Shown here one piece after another: positions 30,528 to 42,100 of a DNA stretch of 48,189 nucleotides; the stretch's first letter is position 1; each line of letters starts with the position of its first letter. Source of the DNA: a virus; IMG/VR virus record IMGVR_UViG_3300028388_001540, positions 1 to 48,189 of that record, one strand, 5' to 3'. The notes beneath the pieces were generated by a model, which did not search any database, was not told the origin of the DNA, and saw only the letters and a list, made by a program, of their open reading frames with translations. Position numbers and translations under genes: made by a program.

Positions 30528-30557
30528 ATGTGTAATCTTAAAAATGTATTGTTTTGA
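30528..30557 (+). CDS. Nine-codon leader minigene
   Basis: ATG at 30528 reads MCNLKNVLF and stops at TGA 30555-30557, which overlaps the TTG start (30554-30556) of the 288-aa gene. The box-to-ATG distance is that of the near-leaderless genes. The likely role is to load ribosomes on a leaderless message and hand them to the TTG start by termination-reinitiation. Confidence 0.5.
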   Translation: MCNLKNVLF

Positions 30558-31420
30558 GTTGGATTGGAGCCGTGGTACAAGGTGTAAGTGGTGCTATTCA
30601 AATGGGCGTGTCAATGGATCAGCTATCAAAGCTACCATCAGCAAAGACCTTCTCACCAGCTACAGACCTTGAGACAGCCACATCGATGGCACGTAGAGCA
30701 GCCCAACAGGGTATGACTCCACAGGAACGTGCTGCCGCAGAACAAGCGATAGGTACTGCACAGAGCAGAACACAGAGAGCAATGGAGCAGCGTGGTCTTG
30801 GGAACCTTGCCGCTGCCGTATCACAGATCAGGACCACTGAAGCCATTAATCAGTTAGAGGCTCAGAATCAAGCTATTAAACGTCAGAGTCTTGGTCAGTA
30901 TGCAAGCTTGGCTGGTCAAATGCAAGCTATTGAAAATCAGAATGTTCAGTCTTTCAATCAAATGCTGTACGCACAGCAACAGGCTTTAGGTCAGGCTGCA
31001 CAGGCAGGATTCAGAAACCTTGCTGGAACAGGAGCTACTATCGCAGAGGCTATTGAGGGGAAGGAAGCTATTGATGATGAGACAATAAAAGACCCTGTAA
31101 CAACTGGTCAAATGGGAGTTACTGATACAATGCCTACAAATTATAGTTCTGGTCTTGAAATGACAGAAACTCCAACAGAAGGGTTATCAACAACTGGTTT
31201 GTCAATGGATACTCTTGGAACAGTTGATTCAGTTTATGCGGCTGGTGCTGGTTCATCCCCATTCATGGCTCAAGAACAAATACCAGTTCAGAACTTGTTC
31301 CCATCAGAAATATCTACAACAAATATGTATGGGGATTTATCTACATCAAATTTAATGTACGATAATTTTTATGATGACAGTATAGGTGCTGGTCTTACAA
31401 CGGCTCCAACTAATCAATAA
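30554..31420 (+). CDS. Putative internal virion protein, 288 aa
   Basis: The TTG start is chosen because it overlaps the minigene stop and because the protein then begins MSWIGAVVQGVSGAIQMGVS, a short hydrophobic, Gly-rich helix like those opening T7 gp14-type internal core proteins. A long Ala/Gln-rich helical region follows (EQAIGTAQSRTQRAMEQRGLGNLAAAV...QAIKRQSLGQYASLAGQMQAI), then a Thr/Ser-rich tail. Proteins of this type are packed in the head or tail and ejected with the DNA. The assignment is by composition and position. Confidence 0.6.
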   Translation: MSWIGAVVQGVSGAIQMGVSMDQLSKLPSAKTFSPATDLETATSMARRAAQQGMTPQERAAAEQAIGTAQSRTQRAMEQRGLGNLAAAVSQIRTTEAINQLEAQNQAIKRQSLGQYASLAGQMQAIENQNVQSFNQMLYAQQQALGQAAQAGFRNLAGTGATIAEAIEGKEAIDDETIKDPVTTGQMGVTDTMPTNYSSGLEMTETPTEGLSTTGLSMDTLGTVDSVYAAGAGSSPFMAQEQIPVQNLFPSEISTTNMYGDLSTSNLMYDNFYDDSIGAGLTTAPTNQ

Positions 31421-31423
31421 AAC

Positions 31424-33157
31424 ATGGCAAACGGACCATTCGGAAATCCTTTAAGCACGGGTATCGCTCTCTCTTTCGAGGTAGATATGACCCCCTACAG
31501 GGAGATGCACAAGAGAAAGCTTCTTGCTGCCAAAGAGAAAGAGGAGGATCAAAAAAAGAAGCAGCAGCAGTATGCTGACATACTAAAGAATATCACCCCT
31601 CCTGACGCATCAAAGATACACAAGAAGTATATGCCAGAGATTCAAAATCAATACGCTGAACTGATAGACTCTGCAATGGGTTACATAAACAACAATGATA
31701 TGGCAAGTCTTCATAAGCATATGTTTGAATTTGATTCAAATGCTAAAAAGGCTGTACAAGCAACTGAGAATTACAAGAACTATGTAGACTCAGATGCCAA
31801 TAAGACGTTCAAAAGCATTGAGGCTATCAGGACCATGGAGGATGATAATACTCCTTTATCTCAAATAGCTAAAGACTATCAGAATGATGTTGAGTATGGG
31901 GATGGGTATCTTTTTTGGTCTACCATAGAAAGACCTGATATATTGGGTAACGCCAATAAAGTTCTCCAAGGCACTGAGAAGATGTTTATGACTGATGATT
32001 CTGGCAATTACATAAGAACTGGTAAAGTAGGTCCAAGAGGAAAGGAATTATATAGAAAATCAATTAAAGACCCTGATAAATTCTTTGAAAATCAAGCCAC
32101 TTTATTAAAGAACAGTGCTGGAGGTAATAGACTTATTATGGAGTATGGGGGTATAAACGCATCTCAACTTGACGAAAGACAACCAGACGGAAGACAATTG
32201 AGGGATGTACTTGCGGATAGATTAGTAAGAGAAACACTTAGCCCTAAAGTTTATGGGGAGGCTGGATTGGATCCAAATGTTCCAAGAGCAGATAAAAAAG
32301 ACTACACAAGACCAGGTGTAATGGGTAAGGTTCAAATAGCGGAGGCAACTCCAACCCCAATATCAAAAGAAGCTTTTAATTTTGAATCATACAAAAAGGG
32401 AGCAGTTCCTTTTATTGAGACTGAAATAGCTAAAATAATAGAGCAAAACCCTGGTAATGACGCTGCTATTGCGGCAGCTATAGAAAAAAAGACAGGACCA
32501 ACTGGGGAGGTTAAAGATGCGAATGATTTCTTTGGACCTAATATAATATCTGTACGAGGAACAGAGGTGAATATAGATAAGCCAACAGAAGCAGCTAAAC
32601 AAATTGCTGATGCGTTATCTCAAATAGATGAGAATGATTTCAAATCCATATCGGGTAATTTTGGATATTCAGAACCCACACCAACAGAAGTGGTAAAGGA
32701 TTTTGAAAAGACAGCAACTATAAATGTTTTCGGAAGAGATATAAGGAAGACATTCAAAATACCAAAGGGAGAAGTATATATTGTAGGTTCAAAGGGGTCT
32801 AAGAAAGTAAAGATATTGAACGCAGTTGATGTACCTAACTCTACTTTTAGAACTGTAAATAGAGATAAACAAAACGACATTTGGCACGGTATTGATTTTC
32901 CAGTTGAGGAAGAAAGTGCAATTAAGCAAGTCTTAAATGAAGCATTAGGTAAAGATGTCCTTGATGATTTTGTAAAAAGCAACGGTCTTCCAAAAACTTT
33001 CATTGTTCCTGAAGTAGACGAAAACATACAGACACTTCAGACACTTGATAAAGAATTGACTCCAGAGTTCCTTGATGCAGAACTTAAAAAAATAGGGGTG
33101 TATGGGTCAGGAACGCAGTCATCCGAATCAAGCGAAGTATCAAATCCATTTGAATAA
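31424..33157 (+). CDS. Putative internal/structural virion protein, 577 aa
   Basis: After MANGPFGNPLSTGIALSFEVDMTPYREM comes a Lys/Glu/Gln-rich coiled coil (HKRKLLAAKEKEEDQKKKQQQYADILKN), then a helical domain and a more mixed C-terminus ending in a Ser-rich tail (GSGTQSSESSEVSNPFE). It lies between the 288-aa and 3094-aa genes with 2-3 nt gaps, so the three form one unit. By context it is an ejected or tail-interior protein. Confidence 0.6.
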   Translation: MANGPFGNPLSTGIALSFEVDMTPYREMHKRKLLAAKEKEEDQKKKQQQYADILKNITPPDASKIHKKYMPEIQNQYAELIDSAMGYINNNDMASLHKHMFEFDSNAKKAVQATENYKNYVDSDANKTFKSIEAIRTMEDDNTPLSQIAKDYQNDVEYGDGYLFWSTIERPDILGNANKVLQGTEKMFMTDDSGNYIRTGKVGPRGKELYRKSIKDPDKFFENQATLLKNSAGGNRLIMEYGGINASQLDERQPDGRQLRDVLADRLVRETLSPKVYGEAGLDPNVPRADKKDYTRPGVMGKVQIAEATPTPISKEAFNFESYKKGAVPFIETEIAKIIEQNPGNDAAIAAAIEKKTGPTGEVKDANDFFGPNIISVRGTEVNIDKPTEAAKQIADALSQIDENDFKSISGNFGYSEPTPTEVVKDFEKTATINVFGRDIRKTFKIPKGEVYIVGSKGSKKVKILNAVDVPNSTFRTVNRDKQNDIWHGIDFPVEEESAIKQVLNEALGKDVLDDFVKSNGLPKTFIVPEVDENIQTLQTLDKELTPEFLDAELKKIGVYGSGTQSSESSEVSNPFE

Positions 33158-33159
33158 GA

Positions 33160-36100
33160 ATGAACGATAAAGGAAAGCAGTTTTACGACTACTTAGTATC
33201 TAAAGATATAAAAGTACCAGCTACTTATGAGGAGTTTCAATCTTCAATGCAAGATTCAGCAATAGCCTCTCAATTCCATTCTTTCGTTAAGTCTAAGGGA
33301 ATTACCGTACCAGAATCAGTGGATGAATTTTCTTCTGTATTCAGTATTCAGGAAGCACAAGAATCTGTTCCTGACGTAAAAAAAAAAGAACAGACCGAAC
33401 CGACTCAGGCAGTCCAAACTCAACAAGCAGCACCGACTCAGGTAGCTCCTTTACCTGGTCTTGGAGGTGTTTCGGAAGAACCTACACCATCTCCTTCAGT
33501 TGGTCAGGGCGTACTTAGGGATGTAGACCGAAATCAGCCGAGAGGCGAGGCATTCATTTCACAGGCATCAGACCTTACAAGAACAGATGTAAGAGAACCA
33601 CAGGTAGATGGCGAAGAGTTACCTACAGGACCTACAGGGCCTACAGGGGCTACTGGTGCTGACGGTCAGGGAGATATTGTTCCTGACATAGATTACGAAA
33701 CAATGGGTATTGGTGAAACGCCTACAGGCGCACCGATTTCAATGGATGACCCATACATAAGAAAGCAGGATGAGTTAAGAAGGCAAGCTCGTGATAATAA
33801 TTATCAGTTCGGAATTGATGAACCTGATGAGTTTTTACCTAATTATACTGCTGTCGGTATTCCTGAAAACGTAAAAGAATCTGACGTAAAAGATTATCTA
33901 AGTAATCAAATAGGCGAGGTTCAAAGAAGGGTAAATCAAGTAATGTCCAATCCTGAAGCATACGGATTTCCACAAAGGATTCTGTCAGCAACAGAAGAAG
34001 ATATTCAAGAATTAACCAATCAAATATACAAACAAGCCTCACCAGCTTCAACATATAATAGAGGTAGGGGAGGTTTAGTTCCGCTTCCAATTGAATCTCA
34101 AGGAGAGAACTTTATAAATCTCGATGAATCATATTTTAGAAACGTAGTTAAAAACGCTGTAAACAATTACAAATCAAGATACGAGGTAGAGAAAAACGAA
34201 AGGATTCTAACAGAAATAACCAGTGATTACATAAAAGCTGGGTACGAAAAAGAAAAGATACGTGGGGTTATTTTCGGTGAACTTTCAAATCAAGAAAAGT
34301 TTGACCAAGAAGAGAAAAAACTGTACGACATAAATAATCAGTTAAGGACATTGAGGGGTCAGCTTTCATCATTGACACCAGACTCTCCTAAATACTCAGA
34401 AGTACAACAAAAATACAATGGTCTTATTCTCAGTGCAGATGATGCAAGGAAAAAGCTTGGAGATGATAGAGAGGCACTATATGACACAAGAACAGGAGAG
34501 CGTGTTGATAAAATAGACAGCCCTAACACATCTGACCTTACGCTTCAGATTCAGGATGAAATGGATCAGTTGACGTTTGAGGAAGATATACAAGATGTAT
34601 ATATAAAGGCTGGTCTTGCTGATAATGAACATAGATCATATGGGCAGAAGGCAAAGTTTGATATTGAAATTCCTTTAACAAGAACTGGTAAAACAGATAT
34701 GTTAATGCATGGTCAAGCCATTGACGGTTTGAAAATGTTAGGATATCAATCGTCTCCAGTTTTGGATGAAGATGGAAATCAAACAAATAGGATATCATTC
34801 AAGGATGTATCTCTTTCTGACATATCAAACAGTTATGTAAGGCAAGCCGTAAGAAAGACCAATGAAAAACTTGCAGAAGATGCTGAGAGATGGCACGACA
34901 GGAATGTTGATTTTATGGTTAAAAGAATAGCGGCAAGAAACATGTCGTTACTTAACATTGACCCTGGAAAGATAAAAAAGGAGCAGTTTTCTGCGCTTGG
35001 CATTGATTTCTACCCAACAAGAATGCTTGAGGTCATAGGCGAGGAGGTTTTGCCAAAAGGAATGACTGAGGAAATTGGTATTTCTGACGTTAAACTTGTT
35101 GATAATGCAATACCCCAATTAGAGGCTCACGGCATAGAATTAACTGAATCTCAAAAAGAAAACGCAAAAAGAGGTATAGACTTAGAGGTTCAGGAAGGGG
35201 TTGCCTCTTTCGTTCCAGTTATCGGTGAACTTGCTTTTTTGAATAAAGGGGCAGGAGCATTAAAAACCGTAACAGGTCTTGGTAAAATAGTGGAGACACT
35301 GAGAACTGGTAGTAAACTTGAAAGAGGTACTGCAATAGCAATAGAGGCTCTGATTGAAGAGGGGCAAATGCAAATCGCTGATATGAATACTGGAGCAGGT
35401 GCTTCGTTCAGCATTATGGGAAATAGACTTAGGAAATATGGTCTTGATAAATTTCCACTGAGGTTTAAGGGTGAACTTGCAAGGTTAAACAAGCTTGGTG
35501 ATAATGTTTGGAGTAACTCTATGACAGGTGTTGTCACTATGGAATTTGCATCCAATGTAGAAGCCGCGATAGAGGATTTTATGGGCGGAGAGACAATGCA
35601 AAACCACATTGAGCAGAACTATTCAGACCTGTCCGAAGTTGGTAAAAGAGGATTAGTTAATGCTCTTGTTTTCAATGTTATTGGGGCGAGGGGTCTGATT
35701 GGTAAGGGGCAGGGAGGATTTAGGATAAGGAAAATGGAGGAGGCTCGTGACGAGATGCGTTCAAAGGGCTATACTCAAGAAGCTGATAGGCTTGATTCAT
35801 ACATAAAAGAATACTACGCTGGTAAAAAAACATCTTGGGAAGTACAACTTACACCTGAAGAAAAATCGGCAATAAGAAACAGGATGGCTCGTGCTGGAGA
35901 AACAGGCGATGTTGAGATTCAAGAATGGTTCAGTAAAAATCCAGAAGAAGGTAAGAAGGTATTAAAGAAGGGCGTTGTATCTGTTGGTACTTTTGACAAG
36001 ATAAAATCTCTATTTGGAATAAGACCAGAAATAATACGTGATTTATCAGAATCAAAAGTAGAAAAGGTCGGAGAGAATTACGAGGTGAAGCTATTGACTG

Positions 36101-39100
36101 ACGGTAAAGAAGTTGCTTCTTATAAAACCGAAAGCAAAGAAGAAGCTGAAACTGTAAGTAATGAAATAAATACAGGCTTAAAAGAGAAAGAGTCTGTAGG
36201 AGAAACAGTTCCTACCGTAACCGAGCCTACAGGTGACATCGTTCCTGCCAAACAAAAAGGAAGACTCACTAAGTTCAGCACTCCTAAAGACGGTATTGTA
36301 GGAGAAGTAACCTATGAAGACGGAACAAAGAAAGAACTTACACAGGAAGAGTATGATGCACTTGAAAAACAAGAAGGGCTGTTTGATGTAGAGACAGGAA
36401 CGCAACCAGTTGCTGAAGCTGTTCCAGTGGAGGTTGAATCTTTAGAGACGGGTGGTGTTAAATATTACAGAACTGATGAAAACGGAAATGAAATTGGTTC
36501 TACAGAGGTAACACCTGTTGGAAATAAAATACAGATAGATAATGTATTTGTAAAAGAAGGTGAAAAAAGGAAAGGTGTTGCAACAAGCATTATTGACAAG
36601 GTAATATCTGATTATAGTGGGAAAACATATGATTACATTGACGAGAATGGAAACACTTTTTCAGAGCCTTATCAGATAGAAGTAGGTACAATTGTATCTG
36701 AAGAGGGAGAGGCTTTCATAGGTTCTGTTAGGGATAAAATAGATAAGTTCAACGTAAAACAAGAAACCGTTCCTGCCGAAGCAAAAGAAGCTGCCATTGC
36801 TGAACCTATAAGTGAAGCGTCATTGGAAGATGGAAGGGTGGAAATAACCAATGTAAAAAGCGGAACACACACTTCAACTAAGCCAATTAAAATATTTAAA
36901 GGCATTGGCGGTAAGAAAGATCTTAAAGGAGCCAGAATAAATGCTCATAAAGGCGCAGAAGGATTTTTTACTGCTGTAGATAAAAACTTAGCAGAAGATT
37001 ACGCAAGAGGCGAGGGTGTTTCTGAAACAGTGTTGCCAAAGGGTACTACGTTTGAAGTTGTTGAAATTGATGGCACTGGGATGACACCTGGGCAGTACAG
37101 AGATGCAGAGGTAAAAGCTATAAATGAATCAAAAGCAGACGTTGTAAAACTAATAACTGTTGATGGCAAGATAAAGGCAGGAACCAAGAAGCAAGAGCAG
37201 TATGTTATTAAGAATGAAAAATTAATAGAAGATGCCATTCAAGAGCAAGCAGCAGGTAAAGTACCTGTACAGCCAGAAGCCAAAGCTGGCGAAAAAGTGG
37301 AGGAAGGAGAACCCAAAGCAGAACCTGAAAAGCCTACCCAAGAAGGTAAAGAAGTCCTCTCAGAAGAAGACGCAAAGTCGGAAGAAAAAGTAAAGGAGTT
37401 CGTTGAAGAAAACTTGTCTGACGAAAAGAAGCAAGAAGAGGCAGATAAGGAAATAGAGTCGAAGTCTGAAGAAGAACTCAAAGAAGACGTTCCTGACGTA
37501 TTAGAATCAATCTCTGAAACAGAAAGAGAGAAGCTTGATAGAGAAGCTAAGTTTAAAGGCAAGTCTACTGTAGATTATGTTATTGACTATCTAAAGGGTA
37601 AGTTAAAGAATGTCAGACAGTCAATCAAGAATATCCTTGAGAAGATTAAATCGAATTACAGAAAGGCAATTATAACCACTGCTGTAATAGCAAGTGTAGT
37701 TAAAGGGTCTGAAGTAAAAATAGGCGGAACATCTTTGAGGGATGTTTTTAAAGATGCTACTGAACTTGTTGTTACGGAAGGTAAATCAAAAGGAGAGAAT
37801 TTAGTACTTGACTTTGCGGTTGAAAACCCAGAGGGATTCAAGGCTATTTTGGAAAGCTATGGAGAAAACAAGTACCTTGATGCTATAGCCGCAAAAGCTG
37901 GCGTGTATGAACCAGGGGTTTTTGAGGTTGAAAACAAAATACCAAGAGACAAGCCAACAGAGGGTGAAACTCCAATCGGTCTTATGGCACTTCCATTACT
38001 GTTCGGTGGTACGAGAAGACGCAGAAAGCCATTGGAAAACGCTGATGCTGACAAGGTGGTAACAGATTGGATGGAAGATGTGCAAAGAATTTACGATGCA
38101 CAGAAGACAAAGGATAAACAGGCTGCCGTAGATGAAGCGGCAACTAATCTTGCGATGAGTGGAAGGCTGAATGAAATTGCTCCTGACCAAAGATTAAAGG
38201 TACTTGAGGACATAGCGAAGCAAACTGCTGCAATGGATGAAAAGAAGTCCGTTTCAATTACATCAGAACTTCAAGGTCTTACATTAAAGGAGCAGTTCAA
38301 GCAGGGTTTTGAGGAGTATGTTTCTGCAATGAAGCAGAAGGAGTCTGATAGGAAAGAAAAAGCAAAAGAAGTTGCTCAGAAAAAAATAGATGCTGAAAAA
38401 GAAAAGGTCAGTAAATTAAAAGAAAAGGCAAAGCAAGAAAAAGAAGAGGCGAAACAAGGTTTTGAAGAATATCTTGATGCTCGAAAAAGAAAAGAAGCTG
38501 AGAGAATACAGAAGATTGAATCCAAACTTAGGGAAAGAATAGATAATCTTAAAGAAAAGGCAAAAGAGGCTGTTCAGAATGCAAAGGATGACGTTGCTGC
38601 CAGAAAGATATTCAATGAGATAATTAAGGCGGAGATGAATGAACTCGGTCTTGGAACATTGAAACAATCAGAGGTTACAAGGCTTCTATCCATGGCAAAA
38701 AATGCAGATAAGAAAAAAGTAGAAGAATTAATTGAGAACGGTATAAACCTAATGGTAAAAGCTGCTAAAAAGAATCTTAAAACAGCAGCTGAAGCATCAA
38801 AGAAAAAGCTTGCAGAAAGAATAAAGAAAGGAGACTTCGGAACGGCTGATCAGAAAGCGATAGCAATAGCTAATATTCCTGTCGAAAACATTCCTGTCAA
38901 AAGACTACCAGAATACTATGATTTATTAGATAACCTTGTATCTAAAAGAGGTAAGATTTCAGCAGTTGATTTAAACAAAGCATCTGATTTCATTGATTCT
39001 ATTTCAGAAGAAATTGAAAACAAAATAGGCGGTGTAGAAACACTTGCAGAACTATATGATGTATTTGACTCAGAAAGAAAAATAGAATCTGAATCTCAAG

Positions 39101-42100
39101 AATACACTGAGGCAAAGAAGTTAAAGAAAGATGAAAGAAATGCAAGACAGCAAGCTTTAATAAATAGGATTGAAGGAAAAGCAAAGGAGGAGTTTAAAAG
39201 TTTCCTTGAGGAACTTGGTATGCCTACTGAAATTACTGATTTTGCCAATAATGAATTTGATGCTATCGTTAAAGAGCATAAGCGTCAAAACACAGAAAAG
39301 GGCAAGCCATTAACTTCAGCTAAGAAAATAGAAAAGATAAAAGAAAAGCGTCAACAGGCTATAGATAATTTTAATAGTCTATACCCCATTGAAAAAGGAA
39401 GTAGAGGTATAGATGTTTCATTATACAAGAATAACGAAGTATTGGCAGAAGCCGCTGCTTTTTTCAATAAACTCGGAAATAATCAGCTTAAAGACCTATT
39501 GCCTTCAGAAATAAATGCGCTTCCATTGATTTACGAGAACATGAATTTTGGACTTATGACTTCATCTGTTTTCAGAATCATGAGCAAAATAAAGGGTTCA
39601 ATGACTGTAGACCAAATGTCAGAATCTTCAAGTCAATTTAGTAGAATGCTTGCTGCAAGTCCAAAGGATTTGCCTGGTGATGTAAAAACGATGGCAGAAG
39701 ACTTTACACTTCCTTTGTATAATCTTGTAAAGCCAGAAACCCCAACATCTGTTAGTATAAAAGATGCTAAAGAACTTGGAAGAAGGATGCTTGCTGAACA
39801 GACACCTTACATAAAATACCTAATGAAAGGTATTAAAGGTGACCCTGTGTATGAAATGTTAAACGGTCTTACTGGGGCGATGACAAGTGCCTCTTCAATG
39901 GTTACTGACGCAAAAAGAAAAACCTATGATCTTTTCATGGGAATGAAGGGTCTTCCATTGGAAAACAATATGATGATTTCAACCTTTCATAGGATTCGTG
40001 AGCATCAAGCACTAAAGGGTGAAAAGGATATAACTATAAGAAGACCTATAGAATACGTTGATGCTAAAATAGAAACTGCACGAACTGATAATCAAGGGGT
40101 TTATGATTTAATGGTTGGTATAAAGGATAAGTACTTTGATAAAAATGGTGATCCTAAAATAGACAAGCTTACAGGAGAGTCACTAATTGAAAAGGAAATA
40201 AACAAAAGGGGAGGTAAAGAACTTGTTGACTTTATGGATAAAATGAATGAGGTCACAAGGGAAATGGGGAGAACGATAGCTGTTATTAGAGGTATTCCAT
40301 ATAAGGAAATAGATTTATATGGAGCGTCAAGGGCTGAACATGGAACTGACAATCTATCTGAAAAGATGTCAAAGATAACTGCTGGTAAGACTCTTTCATC
40401 AGTCAAATCTGGTGCTGTTCTTTCTAGAACAGGAAATACAAAAAAGACATTTGATGCTGTTGGAGATTTCTTGAGTTCATTTGATAATACGGTGCATGAA
40501 TATTACCTGACAGAGCCATTATCTACAATATCTAATTTTGTCTCAATAGCGAATAAGACAGGAAATGTAAACCTTGCGAGATATGCAAACGCAATAAAGG
40601 ATTATGTTTCTGGGTCTATAGAAAACCAAATAAAAACAAATTACTCTGACGGTGGATTTTGGATGAATCTTATGAATGATATTATAAGCACGAGAAAGTC
40701 AGGTGCAGTATTTGGATTGGGAGTCAAGCCATTTGCTGAAACTTTCAGTCAAATAAATAAAATACTTCTAATTCCAGAAGCGAGAAAATCCTTTATGACA
40801 GGCATTCAAGTTCTTAAAGAGTCAGGTGATGGTGTTTTAAATTTCCAAAAGGCTTTTGAGTTTATGAGAGCCATACAATCGACTCATCAAAACAGAGCTG
40901 GTGTTTTAAATGCGGAAGTATACTATCAGCCAGGATACTTTGAGAGGAAATTGAAATCAAACACTGGTAAGTACTTAAACATTTACAATAAATTAAGACC
41001 GCTCTTAAAACCCACAAAGGGTATGAAAAGAGGATTACAAAGGGCTGCTGAAATTAGTCAAATGGCTCCTGATGCTTTTGGTGTTATTCAGGTAAATATT
41101 GGTGCTTTTGCTGAAAAATTCAAAGAGTTAACAGGCAAATATCCTGACATAAATAAAATAATAGAGGACAAACAGTATCGTGCTGAAAATGCTGACGCTA
41201 TAAGAAAATCGAGGGCTTACGCTGACAAACTAACCTCAAGCACAGCAGCACCATCATCAATGTCTGAAGTTTCAAAAGCAGGATATCTTTTACCTCCATT
41301 TAGAATGGGATATATCAAAAAAGAACCTGGCACTAAGTCTCAAAACTTATTCATACTTGACACCTACTCTGGTTCTGAAAAAAGAACCTTATTGACAAAT
41401 CTAAAAGAGTTAAGGGATTCACTTATGAAGCCTTTTATAGCAAGAGGGATGTCTGAGTCTTGGACTGGTTCTGAGAAAAAAACATTTGATGTATTGCAAG
41501 AGATAACTGGAAGAAACGTAGCTGGTATATCTTATCAAATATACAGACTACTTGGATTTGCTACTTTAAACACTCTTATTCAAATTCTTGAAAAAGAACT
41601 GTTTGGAACTGACGAGGAAGAATTAGATTTATACGAAGAATTTGAAAAAGGAGCGAAAAAAGGAATATTAGACCAAGCGTTGCTTCCTCTCTTAGGTAAC
41701 GCTTCATGGGTTACAAGATTAATGCTTTTGGGTGGGATATACGTAGCTGCTAAATACACTGAGGGAGAGCTGGATGAAGATGAGGAAAGCTACTCTGAGG
41801 AGTTTAAAAAATCAGTTTATCTTCCAGATTTGAATAGATACGGTAATATACCTGTGACTGTTTCAAAATTTGGTTTTGAAGGACAAGTTGCTGCTGATGC
41901 GCTTGAATTATCAATGATGGTCGAGAGTTTAACCGAAAATCAAAGTATTAGTTCAGCAGATATTGGGAAGCTTGCATTCTTGCTATCAAGAAACGCAGCC
42001 CCAACACCTCAAGAAGCACTAAGATTAATGAGGTTGCCCAGAACAATGCAAAAGGTTGAAAAAGCAAATAAACTGATAAATGGAATAAATAGTTCATTTA

